A stretch of 64,000 bases of DNA from Gloeocapsa sp. DLM2.Bin57 (GCA_007693955.1 RECR01000037.1:39498-103497), one strand, 5' to 3'. Counted from the first letter of the stretch, positions 1-9,403 are shown. Notes: generated by a model not told the origin, from the letters alone. Made by a program: numbers and translations.

Positions 1-775
1 ACTAGTCTTTCTCCATGGTTTTGGGGGTGGATCTTCGGCTTACGAATGGTCAAAGGTTTACCCCGCTTTTGCTAGTGATTATCAGGTGATCGCCCCAGAT
101 TTAATCGGTTGGGGAAGATCAGAACACCCCGAAAAAGATTATTATCCTGAAGATTATATCAAGAGTATCACAGAATTTTTAGAACAAACCTGTAGTGAAC
201 CTACCCCTGTAATCGCGTCATCCTTAACAGCAGCATTAACCGTTAGAGTAGCGATCGCTCGTCCGGAATTATTTAAATGCTTAATCTTAACCACACCCGC
301 AGGTTTATCAGACTTTGGGGAAAACTATAGTCGTAGTTTTTTTGCTCAACTAGTTAGTACTCCAGTTCTCGATAAATTCATTTATAACCTAGGAGTAGCC
401 AGTTATAACGGTATCCAAAATTTCCTGCAAACCCGACAATTTGCGCGACCTGAGCGCATTTATCCGGAAATAGTGCAAGCTTATTTAGCCTCAGCTACTC
501 AGCCTAACGCAGAATACGCCGCTCTTTCTTTTGTGCGAGGGGACATCTGTTTTGATTTAGCTCAATATATCACCCAATTAACCACCCCCACCGCTATTAT
601 TTGGGGTCAAAAATCCCAATTTACCGGACCAGATATAGGGAGACGTCTAGCAGCACTTAACCCCGCAGCGATTAAATATTTTCAAGAATTAGAAGATGTG
701 GGATTGACTCCTCAGTTAGAATCACCCGCAGTGGTGATTGGTTTGATTCGAGCTTACTTGCAAAAATTATCATAA
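1..775 (+). CDS. Alpha/beta fold hydrolase (5' end outside window)
   Basis: The reading frame is open from base 2, so the start codon lies before the window. The visible part begins with the HGFGGGS oxyanion-type loop that follows the first strands of alpha/beta hydrolases, then the APDLIGWGRS strand-turn typical of the family. The nucleophile elbow reads IASSLTA where GxSxG is expected, so Ser may still be the nucleophile but the flanking glycines are lost. Near the C terminus the usual GHxPxxExP catalytic-His block reads VGLTPQLESP, with no histidine. It may therefore be a catalytically altered or non-enzymatic member. The DUF255 gene follows after about 11 bases and is probably co-transcribed. 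Substrate unknown. Confidence 0.8.
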   Translation, partial: LVFLHGFGGGSSAYEWSKVYPAFASDYQVIAPDLIGWGRSEHPEKDYYPEDYIKSITEFLEQTCSEPTPVIASSLTAALTVRVAIARPELFKCLILTTPAGLSDFGENYSRSFFAQLVSTPVLDKFIYNLGVASYNGIQNFLQTRQFARPERIYPEIVQAYLASATQPNAEYAALSFVRGDICFDLAQYITQLTTPTAIIWGQKSQFTGPDIGRRLAALNPAAIKYFQELEDVGLTPQLESPAVVIGLIRAYLQKLS

Positions 776-786
776 TTGTTTTGAAT

Positions 787-2838
787 ATGTCCAACAAATT
801 AGCCCAAGTTAAAAGTTTATATCTGCGCAAACACGCCGAAAACCCCATTAGTTGGTGGTATTGGTGTGAAGAAGCTCTCAATCTCGCTAAAGAACAAGAT
901 AAACCCATTTTTCTCTCCATAGGTTATTCTAGCTGTCACTGGTGTACCGTCATGGAAGGTGAAGCTTTCTCCAATCAGGCGATCGCCGATTATCTCAATA
1001 CTAACTTTCTCCCCATCAAAGTAGATAGAGAAGAAAGACCAGATATAGATAGCATCTATATGCAAGCATTACAAATGATTACAGGGCAAGGCGGTTGGCC
1101 CCTTAATATTTTCCTCACTCCTGATGATTTAATTCCCTTCTATGGTGGCACTTATTTCCCCATAGAGCCACGTTATGGACGTCCAGGTTTTTTAGACGTC
1201 TTATCCTCCTTACGTCGGTTCTACGACCAAGAAAAAGAGAAACTTCAAGGAATCAAAGCACAAATCAAAGGAGGTTTAGAACAAGCTAATCTGATTACTA
1301 CAGGTAATGCCACCGATATAATTACTAAAGAATTACTAGCTAAAGGCATAGAAACTAATATAGGGGTTATTTCTGCCAATACCCTAGGTAACCCTAGCTT
1401 TCCCATGATTCCCTACGCAGATTTAGCACTCAGAGGAAGTAACCTACAGTTCAACTCTCGTTACAAACGAGACGAAATAGCCATTCAAAGGGGTAAAGAC
1501 TTGGCTTTAGGGGGTATCTTTGACCACGTAGCAGGAGGATTTCACCGTTATACCGTAGATGCTACCTGGACTGTCCCCCACTTTGAAAAAATGCTCTATG
1601 ATAACGGCTTAATTGTGGAATATCTCGCCAACCTCTGGAGTGCGGGTGCTACTGAGCCATCTTTCCCAAGAGCGATCGCCCTGACTGTAGAATGGTTAAA
1701 ACGAGAAATGACTGCACCAGAAGGTTATTTTTATGCAGCTCAAGACGCCGATAGTTTCCTCAATCCCCAAGCAACAGAGCCAGAAGAAGGAGCATTTTAC
1801 GTTTGGAGCTATGAAGAGTTACAGAACTTACTCAGTACTTATGAACTCAACCATCTAGCTGCAGAATTTACTGTTACTCCCGAGGGTAACTTTGAAGGAG
1901 CAAATGTACTGCAAAGAAGACAAAATCATCAACTATCATCCCATATAGAAGATATTCTCGCTAAACTATTTGTAGCTCGTTATGGACGTAGTAAGGAAGA
2001 ATTAACCTCATTCCCTCCAGCGCGTAATAACCAAGAAGCCAAATTCCTTAGTTGGGAAGGACGCATACCCGCGGTTACTGACACTAAAATGATCGTAGCC
2101 TGGAATAGTTTAATGATTTCTGGTTTAGCTAGAGCTTCTGCTGTTTTTGCTGAACCTAGTTATGGGGAATTAGCTATAGATGCTACCGAATTTATCCTCA
2201 ATAATCAATGGGTTGAGGGACGTTTTTACAGGTTAAACTATGATGGTGAAGCATCGGTACTAGCTCAATCAGAAGACTATACCTTCTTTATTAAAGCATT
2301 GCTAGATTTACACGCAGCTAACCCCAAACAAACCCAATGGTTAACCACAGCTTTAAATGTACAACAAGAATTAGATAACCTCTTCTGGTGCACAGAGGGA
2401 GGAGGTTATTATAATAATGGCTCTGATGATAGTGATACCCTACCCTTACGTGAACGTAGTTACAACGATAACGCTACTCCCTCGGCTAATGGTGTCGCTG
2501 TAGCTAACCTAGTGCGTCTGAGTCTATTAACCGATGAACTAGAATATCTCGATAAAGCACAAGCCATTATAAGCACTTTTGGCAATATCTTACAGAAATA
2601 TCCTCAAACTTGTCCTAGTTTAGTGACTGGTTTATACTGGTATTTACAGCCAATCAGCGTCAGAACTACAGCTAGTAATTTAGAAGAGTTAATCCCCCAA
2701 TATTTTCCAACTAGCACCTTTTTACTCAAATCTGATTTACCAGAAGATGCTGTGGGTATAGTCTGTCAAGGGTTAGCTTGTCAAAAACCAGCTACTACTC
2801 TAGAAGAGTTATTAGCTCAAATTAAAGCCAACACCTAA
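787..2838 (+). CDS. DUF255 / YyaL-type thioredoxin-domain protein
   Basis: This is a 683-residue protein of the DUF255 family (bacterial YyaL, animal SPATA20). The N-terminal thioredoxin-like domain carries the C50-H-W-C53 redox motif after FLSIGYSS, followed by the conserved VDREERPDID and GGWPLNIFLTPD blocks. The rest is a long helical region of the six-hairpin glycosidase-like type, with conserved HVAGGFHRYTVD and HFEKMLYDN blocks. The molecular function of the family is not settled. I chose ATG 787; a TTG at 781 in the same frame is less likely. It lies directly behind the alpha/beta hydrolase on the same strand. Confidence 0.9.
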   Translation: MSNKLAQVKSLYLRKHAENPISWWYWCEEALNLAKEQDKPIFLSIGYSSCHWCTVMEGEAFSNQAIADYLNTNFLPIKVDREERPDIDSIYMQALQMITGQGGWPLNIFLTPDDLIPFYGGTYFPIEPRYGRPGFLDVLSSLRRFYDQEKEKLQGIKAQIKGGLEQANLITTGNATDIITKELLAKGIETNIGVISANTLGNPSFPMIPYADLALRGSNLQFNSRYKRDEIAIQRGKDLALGGIFDHVAGGFHRYTVDATWTVPHFEKMLYDNGLIVEYLANLWSAGATEPSFPRAIALTVEWLKREMTAPEGYFYAAQDADSFLNPQATEPEEGAFYVWSYEELQNLLSTYELNHLAAEFTVTPEGNFEGANVLQRRQNHQLSSHIEDILAKLFVARYGRSKEELTSFPPARNNQEAKFLSWEGRIPAVTDTKMIVAWNSLMISGLARASAVFAEPSYGELAIDATEFILNNQWVEGRFYRLNYDGEASVLAQSEDYTFFIKALLDLHAANPKQTQWLTTALNVQQELDNLFWCTEGGGYYNNGSDDSDTLPLRERSYNDNATPSANGVAVANLVRLSLLTDELEYLDKAQAIISTFGNILQKYPQTCPSLVTGLYWYLQPISVRTTASNLEELIPQYFPTSTFLLKSDLPEDAVGIVCQGLACQKPATTLEELLAQIKANT

Positions 2839-2847
2839 ACATTTAGC

Positions 2848-2860
2848 GGCTCTCGGTGTA
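2848..2860 (+). repeat. Dispersed short repeat GGCTCTCGGTGTA, copy 1
   Basis: This 13-base word is identical to 57597-57609. Both copies sit just after the stop codon of a forward gene, and both are followed about 45-60 bases later by a TAATTAACTCCT word and by 7-base tandem repeats. That points to a dispersed intergenic element, not chance. Confidence 0.55.
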
Positions 2861-2881
2861 CTTGTGGTGATAAGCTTTCAC

Positions 2882-2902
2882 AAGAGGCAAGAGGCAAGAG
2901 GC
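2882..2902. repeat. Heptamer tandem repeat (AAGAGGC x3)
   Basis: Three perfect copies of AAGAGGC lie in the 3' gap between the converging DUF255 and ABC exporter genes. Seven-base tandem repeats of this kind (STRR) are known in cyanobacterial intergenic DNA. Confidence 0.75.
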
Positions 2903-2932
2903 TAATTAACTCCTCCCTAGAAACCTCGAACT

Positions 2933-4750
2933 CTAAACATTTAACTCCTGTAAACGGTAGAGATTAGCGTATAATCCGTCATGAGCTAAAAGTTGTTCAT
3001 GATTACCAGATTCGATAATCTCTCCTTTTTTGAGGACTAAAATTTTATCCACGTTACGCACAGTAGAAAGTCGGTGGGCGATAATAATCGCTGTACGTCT
3101 AATTAATAACTTATCTAAAGCCGATTGTACTTGTCTTTCTGTAACTACGTCTAAACTAGAGGTAGCCTCATCTAAGACTAAGACTCTCGGGTTACGAATC
3201 GCTACCCTAGCAAAAGCAAGGAGTTGTTTTTGTCCTCCCGAAAGGTTAGTTCCCCTTTCCCTTAATTCGGTATGATAACCTTGGGGTAGTTGTTCGATAA
3301 AGGGTTCAATATTGGTTAATTTAGCCGCGGTAACGATTTCTTCTGGGGTAAAATCCTCACCAAGAGCAATATTTTCTTGAACATCACCCGCGAAGATAAA
3401 ACTCTCTTGCAGAATTACTCCTATATAACGTCTTAATTCTGCTTGGGGAAGTTCACGAATATCAATACCATCTAAATAGATATTACCCCGAGTAGGTTCA
3501 TAAAGACGACAGAGTAACCGAATAATCGAACTTTTCCCCGCACCAGTAGGACCTACTAAAGCTACTTTTTCCCCTGACTTAATGGTAAAATTAAGGTCTT
3601 TGAGAACGTATTCTGAAGGTTTATAACCAAACCAAACATGGTCAAAGCGAATCTCTCCTAAGTTAGTAGAATCATGCTCTATTGGTGGTAAATTCTTGAG
3701 ATGATGACTAGCTAAGTCTTGAATTTCGATCTCTTCATCCATTAATTCGGTAATTCTTTCGATCGCTGTAAATCCCGCTTGGAACATGGTAAACTTATCA
3801 GCGAACTGTCTTAAAGGTTCAAAAAAGCGCTGAGATAAGAGCATAAAAGCTGATAACATCCCTAAATCGAGATTATTTTTAAAGACTAACCAACCTCCTG
3901 CACCTAAAACCCCTCCAATCGCTATTAATGAGATCCATTCTAAAGTTGCTGAGACTGCCGAATCACTAACAATAGTTTTATCTATTTCCTGACGATAGCG
4001 ATCGTTGATTCTAGCAAACATCTTACTATTATATTCTTCTCGTCCGAATAACTGTACTATACTAATCCCCAGCACGTTTTCTTGTAGCATAGAGTTTAGT
4101 TTAGATAGTTCTTCCCGAGAGCGATAATTAGCTTGACGATAACGTTTTTGAAAGTAGAGCATAAGTCCTATTACAGGTATTAACATTAACACTAGGACGA
4201 TCGCCAAACGCCATTCTATACTAAAGATAGTGACAATAATCACCAACATATAGATGGTGTCGCTAAAAATGCCAATCGCACCACTAGCGAAAACATTACC
4301 TAAAGCTTCTACATCACTAGTTAACCGAGTTACTAATCTTCCTACTGGTGTACCATCAAAAAACCTAGTTGCTAGGGAAGTAACATGAATAAATAAATCT
4401 TGACGTACTCCTGCGGTTATTTCTTGTCCAATTTTTTGCACCAGATACCCCTGAAAAGATAATAAACTCAAACGAATTCCCAGGGTACATAACAACAACA
4501 TAATCAGCAGACTTACCCCATCAGTTAGGTTTTTCCCATCTAATATCCTCCAGGTATCCTCACCCTGTAACAGAGAAATTGCTTGACCGACTATTAAGGG
4601 TTGCATCACACCCGCTATAGCGATGGGAATCAACAAAATAATTGTCAAGATGAAGATACCTTGATGAGGACGTAGATAGGGTACTAATTTTAAAAGTAAT
4701 CCCCAATCATTGGGTAAAAGAGACGGCTTTTGATTGGATAAGACAGCCAT
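2933..4750 (-). CDS. ABC exporter, fused membrane and ATPase domains
   Basis: This is a 605-residue half-transporter of the multidrug/lipid exporter type (MdlB/MsbA-like). Residues about 1-330 hold the six-helix membrane domain, with a typical RDLFIHVTSLATRFFDGTPVGRLVTR-type coupling region. Residues about 365-600 are the ATPase: Walker A GPTGAGKSS, signature NLSGGQKQ, Walker B VLVLDEATSSLD and H-loop IIAHRLS. It would act as a homodimer or heterodimer in the inner or thylakoid membrane. No partner half-transporter is adjacent, so a homodimer is likelier. Substrate cannot be inferred. hisG lies 26 bases upstream on the same strand. Confidence 0.92.
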   Translation of the reverse strand: MAVLSNQKPSLLPNDWGLLLKLVPYLRPHQGIFILTIILLIPIAIAGVMQPLIVGQAISLLQGEDTWRILDGKNLTDGVSLLIMLLLCTLGIRLSLLSFQGYLVQKIGQEITAGVRQDLFIHVTSLATRFFDGTPVGRLVTRLTSDVEALGNVFASGAIGIFSDTIYMLVIIVTIFSIEWRLAIVLVLMLIPVIGLMLYFQKRYRQANYRSREELSKLNSMLQENVLGISIVQLFGREEYNSKMFARINDRYRQEIDKTIVSDSAVSATLEWISLIAIGGVLGAGGWLVFKNNLDLGMLSAFMLLSQRFFEPLRQFADKFTMFQAGFTAIERITELMDEEIEIQDLASHHLKNLPPIEHDSTNLGEIRFDHVWFGYKPSEYVLKDLNFTIKSGEKVALVGPTGAGKSSIIRLLCRLYEPTRGNIYLDGIDIRELPQAELRRYIGVILQESFIFAGDVQENIALGEDFTPEEIVTAAKLTNIEPFIEQLPQGYHTELRERGTNLSGGQKQLLAFARVAIRNPRVLVLDEATSSLDVVTERQVQSALDKLLIRRTAIIIAHRLSTVRNVDKILVLKKGEIIESGNHEQLLAHDGLYANLYRLQELNV

Positions 4751-4776
4751 AGAATAGACTTAGTTACTAGTTAATA

Positions 4777-5415
4777 TTAATTAATCTTAACATAACTTAA
4801 CTTCTCTACCCAAGTAGTTAAATTATCCTGATTAATACGGTAACTCAGAGGATGAGCGATAAGTCTAGCGGTACTTTCATAGAGAATATCGATTTCTACT
4901 AGTCCATTTTCCTTAAGAGTGCGTCCGGTAGAAACTAAATCAACGATCGCCTCTGACATACCCGTAATTGGTCCTAATTCCACCGAACCCGATAAAGGAA
5001 CAATTTCTACAGGTAAATCGATTTGATGAAAAAAATCCTTAGCTGAGTTAACGTATTTAGAAGCGACTCTCCCATGGGGAGGTAATTCTACAGCGCGACG
5101 ATAAGTACTAGTACTAGGGACAGCTACAGACATTCTACAGTAACCAAAACCCAAATCCAGTAATTTAGCAACTTGAGGTTTTTTCTCTCTGAGGACATCA
5201 TCACCAACTATACCCAATTGCGCTTGACCATATTCTACATAAACAGGTACATCTTGAGCACGTACTAACAGAGCGATCGCGCATCCGGTGGGATCAGTAA
5301 TTTGTAATTGACGGTTATTACTATCTAAAAAAGCACTAAAATCCAGTCCAACAGACTGAAAAAGTTTAATACTATCAGACAAGAGCGCACCTTTAGGTAA
5401 AGCTACAGTAAGCAT
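4777..5415 (-). CDS. hisG: ATP phosphoribosyltransferase, short form
   Basis: This enzyme catalyses the first step of histidine synthesis, joining ATP and PRPP. The 212-residue length matches the short HisG class, which lacks the regulatory C-terminal domain and normally needs HisZ; no hisZ is in this window. The start [11 protein letters not shown] is the family N terminus, so ATG 5415 is preferred over the longer frame that reaches 5496 and would overlap the divergent response regulator. The conserved PRPP-binding block [15 protein letters not shown] is present near residue 170. Only 40 bases separate it from the divergent regulator gene. Confidence 0.95.
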   Translation of the reverse strand: MLTVALPKGALLSDSIKLFQSVGLDFSAFLDSNNRQLQITDPTGCAIALLVRAQDVPVYVEYGQAQLGIVGDDVLREKKPQVAKLLDLGFGYCRMSVAVPSTSTYRRAVELPPHGRVASKYVNSAKDFFHQIDLPVEIVPLSGSVELGPITGMSEAIVDLVSTGRTLKENGLVEIDILYESTARLIAHPLSYRINQDNLTTWVEKLSYVKIN

Positions 5416-5455
5416 AAAATAAACTTTTAAAACGTATCTAAATATCATAAGACCT

Positions 5456-6145
5456 ATGCGCATTCTTCTAGTAGATGACGAACCAGAATTAACCACCCCC
5501 CTAAGTCAAGTCTTAAGTAAAGAAGGATATCAAGTCGAAATAGCCGATAATGGACAAAAAGGTTTAGAATTAGCCCAAACTCAACAATATGACCTCTTGA
5601 TTCTCGATTGGATGTTACCCTACCATTCAGGGATTGAAATTACCCAAGCGATTAGAAAACAACAACAGATCACCCCAGTATTGTTGCTTACCGCTAAAGA
5701 TACCCTAGGCGATCGCGTCACAGGATTAGACGCAGGAGCAGATGATTACTTACTCAAACCCTTTGAATTACCCGAATTATTGGCTAGAGTCAGAGCATTA
5801 CTCAGAAGAGGACAATTTGAAGCTACACCCCCAATTACTAGATTAAAATACCAAGATTTAGAACTAGATACTGATAATCAATTAGCTTACCGTGGTAAAA
5901 GAATGATTAAACTCTCGGAAAAAGAAATCAAACTACTCATCTATTTTCTCAATCATCCCGAGCAATTATTAACCCATGAACAAATTTATCAGTACTTGTG
6001 GTCAAGTGAAGAAAAACCTAACAGTAATGTTTTAGCTGCTTTAATTCGTTTATTACGTCGTAAAATAGAAACCAGAGGCGAAACTCAACTAATCCATACC
6101 GTCTATGGTAGAGGTTATCGCTTTGGTAAAGAAAATACTAATTAA
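5456..6145 (+). CDS. OmpR/PhoB-type response regulator (RppA-like)
   Basis: A 229-residue two-domain regulator. Receiver domain residues 1-118: acidic pair D7 D8, phospho-acceptor D51 in LLILDWMLP, Thr in LLLTAKD and conserved Lys in YLLKPFE. The DNA-binding winged helix spans residues about 128-225, with [16 protein letters not shown] and VYGRGYRF. It resembles the cyanobacterial RppA group, but the specific match is from memory and not secure. No sensor kinase is adjacent, so it is an orphan here. It heads a forward run of five genes with gaps of 3-28 bases and may control or be co-expressed with them. Confidence 0.9.
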   Translation: MRILLVDDEPELTTPLSQVLSKEGYQVEIADNGQKGLELAQTQQYDLLILDWMLPYHSGIEITQAIRKQQQITPVLLLTAKDTLGDRVTGLDAGADDYLLKPFELPELLARVRALLRRGQFEATPPITRLKYQDLELDTDNQLAYRGKRMIKLSEKEIKLLIYFLNHPEQLLTHEQIYQYLWSSEEKPNSNVLAALIRLLRRKIETRGETQLIHTVYGRGYRFGKENTN

Positions 6146-6151
6146 AAAAAT

Positions 6152-6793
6152 ATGGTTCAATCAGTTAACGACAATCAGATTATCGCTTGGTTAAGAGGAT
6201 TACTCACAATTGCTTGGGCTGATGGTGTATATACAACAGAAGAACAAGAAGTGATAGCTAAAATTACCGAAGAATTAGCCCTATCGGAAGCCCAAATAGT
6301 AGAATTTAAATCAATCACCCCAACTGAATTAGCTAACGCACTCGGAGAAGATAAAAAAACCAAAGAAAACTTTCTCAGAACAGCAGTTTTAGTAGCTTTA
6401 GCTGATGGAGTCTATTCTATACCAGAAGCAAAAGTCTTACAAGAATTTAGCGAAGCTTTAGGGTTAAGCGTAGAAGCGTTACTATCTCTAGACATAACTA
6501 TTCATGACGCAGACACCCCCCAAGAATTACCCCACCCTGATTTATTAAAACCAGTGAAACACTGGTTAGATGGTTTAGAAATAGAAGATCCTCGTTTAGC
6601 AAAATTTCTCTGTAAAATGATTCCCCCCCAATGTCCCTTTGAAAGAGATATTGTGCTATTTAAGCGTAAAATTGTCCATATACCTCCTTTGTGTAAACTC
6701 AATCCTCTTTATGAGCAGTTAGTGGGTTTGAGATTTAGATCTCTGTCTTATCTAGCGGATGACTGTAAAGAAGATATCAGCGAATATATCTAA
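6152..6793 (+). CDS. TerB-like domain plus Mo-dependent nitrogenase C-terminal domain
   Basis: A 213-residue cytosolic protein. Residues about 8-120 form two TerB-like helical repeats, each with an acidic ADGVY block (LTIAWADGVYTTEEQEV and LVALADGVYSIPEAKV). Residues about 128-213 match the cyanobacterial domain first described at the C terminus of Mo-dependent nitrogenase-linked proteins: LLKPVKHWLDGLE, KMIPPQCPFERDI and CKLNPLYEQLVGLRFR. Neither domain has an assigned activity. No nitrogenase genes are in the window. It starts 6 bases after the response regulator and ends 8 bases before the peroxiredoxin. Confidence 0.8.
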   Translation: MVQSVNDNQIIAWLRGLLTIAWADGVYTTEEQEVIAKITEELALSEAQIVEFKSITPTELANALGEDKKTKENFLRTAVLVALADGVYSIPEAKVLQEFSEALGLSVEALLSLDITIHDADTPQELPHPDLLKPVKHWLDGLEIEDPRLAKFLCKMIPPQCPFERDIVLFKRKIVHIPPLCKLNPLYEQLVGLRFRSLSYLADDCKEDISEYI

Positions 6794-6801
6794 AATAAAC
6801 C

Positions 6802-7323
6802 ATGAAACGTGTTTTTCTGCTTGTCCTAATTCTCTTATTGAGTTTAACTCCACCAGCTTTAGCATTAGGTGGAAAACAACCCGAATTAAATCAACCTGCA
6901 CCCCTATTTACCCTTCCTACGAATACAGGAGATGGAGAAATTTCTCTTTCTGATTATCGTGGTAAATGGGTAGTCTTATATTTTTATCCTCAAGACTTTA
7001 CCTCTGGTTGTACCCTCGAAGCGCGTCGCTTTCAACAAGATTTACCCCAATATCAACAACGTAACGTAGAAATTCTAGGAGTCAGCGCTGATGATGTAGA
7101 TTCTCACGCTCAATTCTGCGACTCCGAAGGTTTAAAATTCCCCCTTTTAGCTGATACCACGGGAGAGGTGAGCAAAACATATGGCTCATGGTTAGGGATT
7201 ATGTCACTACGCCATACTTTTTTAATCGATACCGAAGGTATAATCAGAGAGATTTTCCTAGGAGTAAATCCCGCGATTCACTCTCAAGAAGTCTTAGCAC
7301 GTCTCGATCAACTGATACAGTAG
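6802..7323 (+). CDS. Exported peroxiredoxin, PrxQ/Bcp type
   Basis: This is a thiol peroxidase that reduces peroxides. Residues 1-22 are a hydrophobic signal peptide ending ALA-LGG, so the enzyme probably works in the thylakoid lumen or periplasm. The peroxidatic cysteine is C70 in the block YPQDFTSGCTLEA. The resolving cysteine usual in Bcp, five residues later, is replaced (EARR). C106 in AQFCDSEGL is the only other cysteine and may be the resolving one, or the enzyme may be 1-Cys. It sits in a forward run upstream of chlM, which fits protection of photosynthetic membranes from peroxide. Confidence 0.9.
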   Translation: MKRVFLLVLILLLSLTPPALALGGKQPELNQPAPLFTLPTNTGDGEISLSDYRGKWVVLYFYPQDFTSGCTLEARRFQQDLPQYQQRNVEILGVSADDVDSHAQFCDSEGLKFPLLADTTGEVSKTYGSWLGIMSLRHTFLIDTEGIIREIFLGVNPAIHSQEVLARLDQLIQ

Positions 7324-7351
7324 ATAATTATTACTACTCTTGACTTAAGCA

Positions 7352-8041
7352 ATGAATTTCAATCTCAACGATAAAACCATAGTAAAAGAATACTTCAATA
7401 CAGCAGGATTTGACCGCTGGAAACGCATTTATGGCGATGGGGAAGTTAATAAAGTCCAAAAAAATATTAGAGTAGGACATCAACAAACCATCGATACTGT
7501 TTTAAAATGGCTAAAAGCCGATGGAGACTTAACAGGTTTAAGCTTTTGTGACGCGGGTTGTGGTGTAGGTAGCTTAAGTATCCCTCTGGCTCAAATGGGT
7601 GCGCAAGTCTTCGCTAGTGATATCTCTGAAAACATGATCACCGAAGCACAAACCAACGCTGAAAGGTTATTAGAGGATACTAGTAATTTATCTTTTAGCG
7701 TTAGTGATTTGGAGAATCTCACAGGTAAATATCACACCGTTATCTGTTTAGATGTGTTGATTCATTACCCGGATTGGGATATGGAACAAATGGTACTACA
7801 TTTAGCATCTCTAGCAGAATCTCGTGTGATTGTGAGTTTTGCTCCGAAAACCTTTGTTTTGAGTATGTTAAAGAAAATTGGTGAGTTTTTCCCCGGACCT
7901 AGTAAAACTACCCGCGCTTATCAACACAAAGAAGCTGATATGATTAAAATACTCTCAAATAACGGGTTTACCATTAAAAGAACAGGAATGACTAGTACCA
8001 AGTTCTATTATTCTCGTATCCTAGAAGCAGTGAGAACTTAA
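7352..8041 (+). CDS. chlM: Magnesium-protoporphyrin IX methyltransferase
   Basis: This enzyme transfers a methyl group from S-adenosylmethionine to the 13-propionate of Mg-protoporphyrin IX in chlorophyll synthesis. The 229-residue length is normal. The N terminus VKEYFNTAGFDRWKRIYGDG is diagnostic for the ChlM/BchM family. The SAM-binding motif is FCDAGCGVGSLSIPLA with the acidic strand end FASDIS, and VICLDVLIHYP marks the later motif. It is preceded by the exported peroxiredoxin and followed after 3 bases by panB, so co-transcription is likely. Confidence 0.96.
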   Translation: MNFNLNDKTIVKEYFNTAGFDRWKRIYGDGEVNKVQKNIRVGHQQTIDTVLKWLKADGDLTGLSFCDAGCGVGSLSIPLAQMGAQVFASDISENMITEAQTNAERLLEDTSNLSFSVSDLENLTGKYHTVICLDVLIHYPDWDMEQMVLHLASLAESRVIVSFAPKTFVLSMLKKIGEFFPGPSKTTRAYQHKEADMIKILSNNGFTIKRTGMTSTKFYYSRILEAVRT

Positions 8042-8044
8042 ATT

Positions 8045-8818
8045 ATGGTAGTCACAACCCGACAGCTAATTAAATGGAAACAACAAAAACGCCCCATTGT
8101 CGCTTTGACTGCTTGGGATTATGCGATCGCTCAATTACTCGATGAAGCGGGTGTAGATGTGGTTTTAGTGGGAGATTCCCTCGCCATGGTAGCTTTGGGC
8201 TATGCTAATACTCTACCTCTGACTCTCGAAGAAATGATCCACCACGCTAGCGCTGTATCTCGTGGGGTGAAAAATGCTCTCGTGGTTTGTGACTTACCTT
8301 TTTTAAGCTATCAAGAAAGTATTACACAAGCTGTACACTCCGCGGGTCGTCTCCTTAAAGAAGCGGGAGTCGCTGCGGTAAAATTAGAGGGAGGATACCC
8401 GGCGATCGCCTCTACCGTCACCCACTTAACTACTATAGGTATTCCTGTGATGGGACACGTGGGTTTAACTCCCCAATCTGTACATCAATTGGGTTATCTT
8501 CAACAGGGAAAAACCCCTCAAGAACAAGATAAAATCTTACAAGAAGCTATTAATCTCGCTGAAGCGGGAGCTTTTGCTCTTGTCTTAGAACATATTCCCG
8601 CTACCCTAGCCGCTAAAATTACCGAAAGCGTCTCTATCCCTACTATTGGTATCGGCGCGGGTAATTATTGTGATGGACAAGTTTTAGTTACCGCTGATTT
8701 ATTAGGACTTTCTGAGAAAATCCCCCCTTTTGCTCAACCAGTGGTTAATTTACGTCAAGTAGTCACCGAAGGGGTACAATATTTTATTAATCAAGTAGAA
8801 AAGGATCATTTTACCTAA
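8045..8818 (+). CDS. panB: 3-methyl-2-oxobutanoate hydroxymethyltransferase
   Basis: This enzyme makes ketopantoate from 3-methyl-2-oxobutanoate and methylene-tetrahydrofolate, the first committed step of pantothenate and CoA synthesis. It is a 257-residue TIM-barrel with metal and substrate blocks [37 protein letters not shown] and the catalytic region LVLEHIP followed by IGIGAG. The start is 3 bases after chlM. It is the last gene of the forward run; the reverse toxin-antitoxin-like pair converges on it. Confidence 0.96.
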   Translation: MVVTTRQLIKWKQQKRPIVALTAWDYAIAQLLDEAGVDVVLVGDSLAMVALGYANTLPLTLEEMIHHASAVSRGVKNALVVCDLPFLSYQESITQAVHSAGRLLKEAGVAAVKLEGGYPAIASTVTHLTTIGIPVMGHVGLTPQSVHQLGYLQQGKTPQEQDKILQEAINLAEAGAFALVLEHIPATLAAKITESVSIPTIGIGAGNYCDGQVLVTADLLGLSEKIPPFAQPVVNLRQVVTEGVQYFINQVEKDHFT

Positions 8819-8819
8819 G

Positions 8820-9101
8820 CTACTCCCTAACCTCGATAAGTTTCCCTGTAGCGTACTTATGAAGAATACTGGAAATTAAAGTTAGGGAAGGTATTCCCTC
8901 CTCTTTTGCTTTTGCTTGGATTCCTTCCCAATCGGGTGAAGAGATTCTCAGTGTTATTAGCTTATCTTCTTGACTCAGAGCATTTTTAGCATAAAGCTGT
9001 ATCTCTTCTAAGCGTTTTTTATTTGCTACTGCTACCCATTCTTCTCTTTCAAAGGAATCTAATATCTCTTGCTCGTATTTATCTAATTCATTCTCATTCA
9101 T
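8820..9101 (-). CDS. Putative ribbon-helix-helix (CopG-like) antitoxin
   Basis: A 93-residue acidic protein. The N-terminal half is charged and helical. The C-terminal half ITLRISSPDWEGIQAKAKEEGIP..LISSILHKYATG has the beta-strand plus two helices spacing of a CopG/ribbon-helix-helix DNA-binding unit. It lies 2 bases after the 92-97 residue basic protein upstream, the order toxin then antitoxin seen in BrnT/BrnA-like pairs. The pairing is inferred from size, order and the fold-like pattern. Confidence 0.7.
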   Translation of the reverse strand: MNENELDKYEQEILDSFEREEWVAVANKKRLEEIQLYAKNALSQEDKLITLRISSPDWEGIQAKAKEEGIPSLTLISSILHKYATGKLIEVRE

Positions 9102-9103
9102 AA

Positions 9104-9382
9104 CTAGTCTTCATTCAAGATATATTTTTTTGTAGCTTTTCGAGATGGAATAATTGTTTTCAAAAAAATCTCAAGTTCAGTTTCTACATAGGGTACTAAA
9201 TAAGCATAATTTTCTATTTTTACGACTAAAATCCGCTGATTAGCATATCTTACTTTATCGGGATGTTCATAGTCATCTAACAAATGACCCTCTTTAATAG
9301 CATCCAAGATTACTTCAAAGGTAATCCCCCTCTCAGATTGTAGTTTTTGATTTTTGGTGAGATTCCATCTGATTGTTTTCAT
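9104..9382 (-). CDS. Putative BrnT-like toxin of a toxin-antitoxin pair
   Basis: A small basic protein of 92 residues from ATG 9382; a GTG at 9397 would add five. It has the pattern WNLTKNQKLQSERGITFE, a DDYEHPDKVRYANQRILVV strand region, and a C-terminal LKTIIPSRKATKKYI block. This layout is typical of small BrnT/DUF4258-type RNase toxins linked to CopG-type antitoxins. The antitoxin candidate follows after 2 bases. The rhomboid gene ends just upstream on the same strand. Activity is inferred only. Confidence 0.7.
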   Translation of the reverse strand: MKTIRWNLTKNQKLQSERGITFEVILDAIKEGHLLDDYEHPDKVRYANQRILVVKIENYAYLVPYVETELEIFLKTIIPSRKATKKYILNED

Positions 9383-9403
9383 GCTAACCGAACTCACCTT
9401 TAC

